In this document: piece after piece, positions 5,883-8,719 of the stretch | Numbering within the stretch: position 1 is the stretch's first letter | Layout of the letters: each line of letters begins with the position of its first letter | Position numbers and translations under genes: made by a program | NCBI GenBank assembly: GCA_023417775.1 | Contig: JAEZEJ010000069.1 | Span: forward strand, 1 to 8,719 | Length of the DNA: 8,719 nt | Source of the DNA: Actinomycetes bacterium | GTDB lineage: Bacteria; Actinomycetota; Actinomycetes; Propionibacteriales; Nocardioidaceae | Direction of reading: 5' to 3' | Notes under the pieces: model-generated | What the model was told of the DNA's origin: nothing | The model's database searches: none | The model's input: only the letters and a program-made list of their open reading frames with translations

Positions 5883-6440
5883 ATGCGCAAGACCACCAAG
5901 GGAGCTCTGGCCGCGGGTGCGGCCGCGGCACTGCTGATCGGAGGCGCCGGCACGCTGGCATACTGGACGGCCGAGGACTCGGCGGACGGCGGGCCGATCG
6001 CCTCGGGCCATCTCACGCTCGCCTCCAATGACGACTGCGACACCTGGGTGTACGCACCGGGAAGCGCCTCGGCGGGTGAGACGGTCACGGCCTTCGTACC
6101 GGGAGACGTGGTCACCACGACCTGCTCCTTCGTCGTCGGGGCCACGGGCGACAATCTCGCCGCGACCGTGAACGTGCCGGACGCGCTGGAGTTCACCGTC
6201 CCGGACGATGCCGCGTCCTTCGATGCCGATGTCGCCGCGTCCTTCACCCTCGACGGAGCTGAGCTCGCCGACGGCGACACGATCACCGAGGCGAACGACG
6301 GGCACGTCCTCGCCTCGACCTTCCTCGTCACCATCCCCCATGGCGACGAGACCACGGTCAATGTCAACGACACGCAGGACATCACGGCCACGCTCGACAC
6401 GCTGACCGTGACGTTGACGCAGGTCGACCCGAACCCCTGA
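5883..6440 (+). CDS. Alternate-type (SipW-class) signal peptide exported protein
   Basis: This is a secreted or surface protein of 185 residues, first in the SipW operon and presumed client of the peptidase encoded next. The N-terminus is a short basic region (MRKTTK) and a hydrophobic Ala/Gly core (7-26), ending in GTLAYWTAED (23-32). This Gly-Thr-x-Ala-x-Trp-Thr pattern is typical of the 'alternate signal peptide' / SipW-dependent class (the RER_14450-like family of Rhodococcus relatives). The mature part is strikingly acidic and Thr/Ala-rich, with alternating beta-like stretches, a VPGD turn (72-75), and two cysteines (Cys52, Cys81) that could form a disulfide. No anchor is seen. The start is ATG at 5883 with GGGAGAG six bases upstream. 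An ATG at 5878 is out of frame. By analogy with TasA and camelysin it may be a fibre or matrix subunit; that role is inference. Confidence 0.85.
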   Translation: MRKTTKGALAAGAAAALLIGGAGTLAYWTAEDSADGGPIASGHLTLASNDDCDTWVYAPGSASAGETVTAFVPGDVVTTTCSFVVGATGDNLAATVNVPDALEFTVPDDAASFDADVAASFTLDGAELADGDTITEANDGHVLASTFLVTIPHGDETTVNVNDTQDITATLDTLTVTLTQVDPNP

Positions 6441-6444
6441 GTCG

Positions 6445-7002
6445 ATGGCCGCGCACCGTCGCTCCCGGGCGACCGCCGGGGCCGCCGTTCTCCTGGTGCT
6501 CGGCTGGATGGGGATCCTCGGCGCGACCGCCGCTCTCACGGCGGGCGTCTTGATCCCCCGGCTGGCCGGCGCGACACCCTATGCGGTCCTCACCTCGTCG
6601 ATGGAGCCGACACTGCCACCGGGCACCCTGGTGGTGGCGCGGCCGGTCGCGGCCGAGGCGGTGGGGGTCGGCGATGTCATCACCTATCAGCTGGTCTCGG
6701 GGCGGCCGCTGACCGCCACGCATCGGGTGACCGGGATCGAGCAACGGCTCGACGGCGAGCGCAGGTTCGTGACGAAGGGTGACGCCAATGCCGCCGCCGA
6801 CCCCGAGCCGGTCCGTCCGGTGCAGGTGCGCGGAGAGCTCTGGTACGCCGTGCCCTATCTCGGGCATCTGCACCGCTGGCTGTCGGGATCCCAGCGAACG
6901 ACGTTGTCGCTCGTCGTGGCGGGCGGGCTCTCCGTGTATGCCGCCGCGATGCTCGGCGGCGCGTGGCGTGATCGCGCCCGAGCGCGGCCGGTGTCGCGAT
7001 GA
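6445..7002 (+). CDS. sipW: SipW-class signal peptidase I
   Basis: This is a membrane-bound signal peptidase (S26B, archaeal/ER/SipW type) of 185 residues. It should cleave the unusual signal peptides of the neighbouring exported proteins. A first membrane helix (about 12-38) is followed by the catalytic serine in SSMEPT (Ser52), then the histidine in ATHRVTGI (His93). That His stands where ordinary bacterial enzymes have a lysine, which defines the SipW/ER-type subclass. The acidic residue lies in TKGDAN (Asp113). PYLGHLHRW (137-145) precedes a second membrane helix (about 152-172) and a basic tail (RDRARARPVSR), so the active site faces outward. The gene starts four bases after the previous stop with no clear Shine-Dalgarno, and its stop overlaps the next start as ATGA. 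Translational coupling is likely. The symbol marks the class and is not proof of orthology to the Bacillus gene. Confidence 0.92.
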   Translation: MAAHRRSRATAGAAVLLVLGWMGILGATAALTAGVLIPRLAGATPYAVLTSSMEPTLPPGTLVVARPVAAEAVGVGDVITYQLVSGRPLTATHRVTGIEQRLDGERRFVTKGDANAAADPEPVRPVQVRGELWYAVPYLGHLHRWLSGSQRTTLSLVVAGGLSVYAAAMLGGAWRDRARARPVSR

Positions 7003-7574
7003 CCCCGCTCCTCGGGGCGGCTGCGGTGTTCTCCGCTGCGCTGCTGCCGGTGATGCCGGCACCGGATATCGAGCTGTCCCCCGACGGTGGCAGGGCCACG
7101 GTGACCGAGCCGCTGTTCGACCCCGGCGTGCGGTGGGTCCCCGGTGATGTCTGGGAGACGACCATGGTGGTCCGCAACGCTGGTCCGACGATCGCGAGCT
7201 CCCGTTTCCGAGTTCTGGTGGAAGGCGATGAACATCTCCACGGCGAGGGCATGCTGTGGCTGGATGCGAGCATCGATGGTGGCCCGTGGCGGACGGTCGA
7301 ATGGTCCACCTGGACACCAGGGGCGACCCTCGAGGCGGGTGAGAGCATTCCGGTCGAGCTGCGAGGTTCCTTCCACGAAGACGCCACGAACCGGCATCAA
7401 GAGAGCAGTGTCGATCTGGAAGTGGTCTGGCAGGCCACCGGGCCGCGCCCCGATACGGGCGAGCTCCCCGGTGCGGGCACCGTGATCTCGCCCTGGTGGA
7501 TCGCGCTCGGCCTGTGCGCCGTCTCTCTCGGCGCCTGGCTGCACCGGCTGAGGGGGAACGATGATGAGCGTTGA
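6999..7574 (+). CDS. Surface protein with C-terminal LPGAG-like anchor, third gene of SipW operon
   Basis: I do not recognise a named family. The 191-residue product has an N-terminal hydrophobic signal-like segment (4-19) lacking a basic n-region. An extracellular beta-rich domain follows (about 22-148) with RWVPGDVWETTMVVRNAG (45-62), the 'PGD...V.N.G' pattern shared with TasA/camelysin-like and Ig-like surface domains. The C-terminus reads TGELPGAG (153-160), a hydrophobic helix (162-182), then HRLRG. That is the layout of a sortase sorting signal with Ala in place of Thr in LPxTG. The start ATG overlaps the sipW stop as ATGA. The end overlaps the next gene by 14 bases. It may tether the secreted subunits to the membrane or wall, or assist the peptidase. 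No sortase gene is in the window. Existence of the gene is well supported; anchoring by sortase is a guess. Confidence 0.8.
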   Translation: MTPLLGAAAVFSAALLPVMPAPDIELSPDGGRATVTEPLFDPGVRWVPGDVWETTMVVRNAGPTIASSRFRVLVEGDEHLHGEGMLWLDASIDGGPWRTVEWSTWTPGATLEAGESIPVELRGSFHEDATNRHQESSVDLEVVWQATGPRPDTGELPGAGTVISPWWIALGLCAVSLGAWLHRLRGNDDER

Positions 7575-8202
7575 GCAGCGCCGTCGGCGGTTCGCCGTCC
7601 TGGTCTGGATCGTCGGTGTGGTGCTGGCACTTGCCGTCGGAGTGGGCGGCACGATGGCCTTCTGGAGTGACGAGGCGACGGTCGACACCGGCAGTCTCGG
7701 CGCCGGCCGGCTCGATGTCACGCTCAACGGGGGGTTGGCGGGAGAAGGGGGCGTCATCGATGACACGCAGTTCCAGATCGCGAACCTGGTACCCGGGGAG
7801 AGCTTCGCGCGGGCGATCACGGTCGGCAACGGAGGGTCGGTGCCGCTGGACTTCTCGGCGGTCGGCTCGACCTCGGGAGCCCTCGGGACGGCGTTGCGAT
7901 GGACCGTGGTCGTCGGCGGCACGGCGAGCAACACCGGAACCATCGCCGACGGCAACCGGGCCGGCAGCTGCACCGGCGGGACCACCACCTATCCCGGCAC
8001 GAACCCGGCCGCCGGTGCGGCGATCAGCGGCTCGGCGGCGAGTCCGACCACCGTCGTCGGCTCACGCGGCCCGCTAGCCGTCGGAGCGACTCGATCGCTG
8101 TGCGTCGTCGTCCGACTCGATCCGAATGCGGCCGCCGGGCTGCAGGGCGCGACGGCCGCGGCCCGATTCGTCGTCACCGGCATCCAACGGGGAGCGGCAT
8201 GA
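7561..8202 (+). CDS. SipW-dependent-type signal peptide protein, TasA/camelysin-like
   Basis: This is an exported 213-residue protein. After a basic start (VEQRRRRF) comes a hydrophobic helix (about 11-30), then GGTMAFWSDEATVDTGSLGAG (from Gly29). It matches the SipW-dependent signal: Gly-Thr-x-Ala-x-Trp/Phe-x-Asp, followed by a conserved Thr-Gly-Ser-Leu-x-Ala-Gly region. The mature domain has NLVPGESFARAITVGNGG (75-92) and PLDFSAV, the hallmark 'PG(E/D)...V.N.G..PLDF' stretch of TasA/camelysin-like proteins, plus Gly/Thr/Ser-rich loops and two cysteines (Cys137, Cys181). The start is ATG at 7561 after GAGGGGGA; the adjacent ATG at 7564 is equally possible. It overlaps the previous gene's 3' end and its own stop overlaps the next start. 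The catalytic metal site of camelysin proteases is not apparent, so a structural fibre or matrix role seems likelier. That role is inferred. Confidence 0.87.
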   Translation: MMSVEQRRRRFAVLVWIVGVVLALAVGVGGTMAFWSDEATVDTGSLGAGRLDVTLNGGLAGEGGVIDDTQFQIANLVPGESFARAITVGNGGSVPLDFSAVGSTSGALGTALRWTVVVGGTASNTGTIADGNRAGSCTGGTTTYPGTNPAAGAAISGSAASPTTVVGSRGPLAVGATRSLCVVVRLDPNAAAGLQGATAAARFVVTGIQRGAA

Positions 8203-8684
8203 GGCGGCCATGGACGGTGGCGGCGGCCGGTGTCGTGACCGGTCTCCTCGTCTCGACCACGGCGGCATCGGCGGCCTTCACCGACACCGCCACCCTGGCC
8301 ACCGGGTCGGTCGGCGCTCACCAGATCGTCTCGCACGGACCACCCGCGTGTGAGACCTACGGTGGAATCCTGGGGTTGCTGACCGGAGCGCGTATCACCT
8401 GGGCGCATGCGGACGAGCGCTATGAGTACGCCTGGATCGCGCGGCGGACCGATAACGGGGTGGTTGTCGCCAGTGGTGTCGTCTCGCCCGCTGCCGCGGC
8501 CGGATCCACGGTCACCTTGGAGATGAACACCAATCTGCTCGACCTGGGCCTCGGCTCCCGAGCTCTCGGCATCGTCGTCACCGCGCGCCTCAAGGGGGCG
8601 CCCGCGTGGGCGGCCTCGACATCGTCCACCACCCCGGTGACCACCACGGCCGTCCTGCTCGGTCTCAACGTCCGCTGCGCGTGA
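8199..8684 (+). CDS. Small exported protein with SipW-like N-terminus, last gene of operon
   Basis: This gene encodes 161 residues. The start is ATG at 8199, overlapping the previous stop as ATGA, with GGGGAG nearby. The same frame is open far upstream, but that part lies inside the preceding gene. The N-terminus MRRPWTVAAAGVVTGLLVST is a signal peptide ending TTAASAAFTDTATLATGSVGA (20-40). The AFTDTATLATGSVGA part resembles the SipW-type post-signal region of the gene before (FWSDEATVDTGSLGAG), yet ASA-A also fits ordinary signal peptidase, so the processing enzyme is uncertain. The mature chain is beta-rich, with a tryptophan/tyrosine segment RITWAHADERYEYAWIARR (65-83). It has exactly two cysteines (Cys51, Cys160) near its ends, suggesting a disulfide closing the domain. 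It resembles no named family I know. It could be a fibre cap, initiator or minor subunit. Confidence 0.8.
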   Translation: MRRPWTVAAAGVVTGLLVSTTAASAAFTDTATLATGSVGAHQIVSHGPPACETYGGILGLLTGARITWAHADERYEYAWIARRTDNGVVVASGVVSPAAAAGSTVTLEMNTNLLDLGLGSRALGIVVTARLKGAPAWAASTSSTTPVTTTAVLLGLNVRCA

Positions 8685-8695
8685 AACGGCGAAGG

Positions 8696-8719
8696 GCCGG
8701 ATCCCGCTGGGGATCCGGC
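8696..8719 (+). terminator. Hairpin terminator after the SipW operon
   Basis: A perfect 10-bp stem is formed by GCCGGATCCC (8696-8705) and GGGATCCGGC (8710-8719), with a GCTG tetraloop. It begins 11 bases after the stop of the last gene. The window ends at the stem, so any following T-tract is not visible. The stem is symmetric and could also serve a convergent gene beyond the edge. Confidence 0.75.

Noticed and set aside
5812..5937. 41-codon ORF starting after GGAGG in the SipW-operon leader and overlapping the first gene
   Set aside because: GGAGG abuts the ATG with no spacing, the frame is Pro/Arg-rich and it overlaps a strong gene. Translation is improbable.
6382..7317. 311-codon minus-strand open frame across sipW and the next gene
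   Set aside because: It is His/Arg/Pro-rich antisense shadow. The sense genes carry catalytic motifs and coupled starts.
7899..8198. 5' extension of the last SipW-operon gene
   Set aside because: The frame is open only as a shadow of the previous gene. The ATG at 8199 has a Shine-Dalgarno, an ATGA overlap and begins a signal peptide.
1..8719. CRISPR arrays, tRNA/rRNA genes, insertion sequences, attachment sites
   Set aside because: I saw no spaced repeats, no transposase or integrase reading frame, no terminal inverted repeats and no tRNA-like cloverleaf.

Overview
The window is GC-rich, densely coded DNA with strong third-position G/C bias, GTG starts and 4-base start/stop overlaps. It also carries a strictly polyphosphate-glucokinase-like gene, a Rhodococcus-type 'alternate signal peptide' protein, and two near-consensus CRP/GlxR-type palindromes (TGTGA-N6-TCACA). 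Together these point to a high-GC actinobacterium, plausibly of the Mycobacteriales (Rhodococcus/Gordonia/Dietzia-like). The genus is an inference and cannot be fixed from the sequence alone.

Left third (1-3963): a minus-strand operon, read right to left, encodes a LivF-type ABC ATPase, a tiny 34-codon ORF, a LivG-type ABC ATPase and a long-chain acyl-CoA synthetase whose C-terminus runs off the left edge. A divergent tetR gene sits upstream of livF. The shared 118-base intergenic region holds a CRP/GlxR-like palindrome. The layout suggests a transporter of the branched-chain amino acid (HAAT) family coupled to CoA activation of its cargo, probably a fatty or other carboxylic acid, and controlled by the TetR protein. 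The permease and binding-protein genes (livH, livM, livK types) are not in the window and would be expected beyond position 1.

Middle (3964-5776): a minus-strand polyphosphate glucokinase (ppgK) converges on tetR. It is divergent from a plus-strand DUF808/YedI-type membrane protein gene. The 68-base region between ppgK and the DUF808 gene shows a leaderless-type promoter pattern for ppgK and a possible 6-codon leader peptide in front of the DUF808 gene.

Right third (5777-8719): a tightly packed plus-strand operon of five genes forms a SipW-type export module. It encodes an alternate-signal exported protein, a SipW-class signal peptidase I (Ser/His/Asp type), a cell-surface protein ending in an LPGAG + membrane helix + Arg tail, and two further exported proteins with SipW-type N-termini. 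A CRP/GlxR-like site lies at its 5' end and a perfect 10-bp hairpin terminator closes it at the window end. By analogy with the Bacillus TasA/SipW and camelysin systems, the module probably makes a surface fibre or matrix layer. The LPGAG protein may anchor it. This is the least ordinary part of the window.
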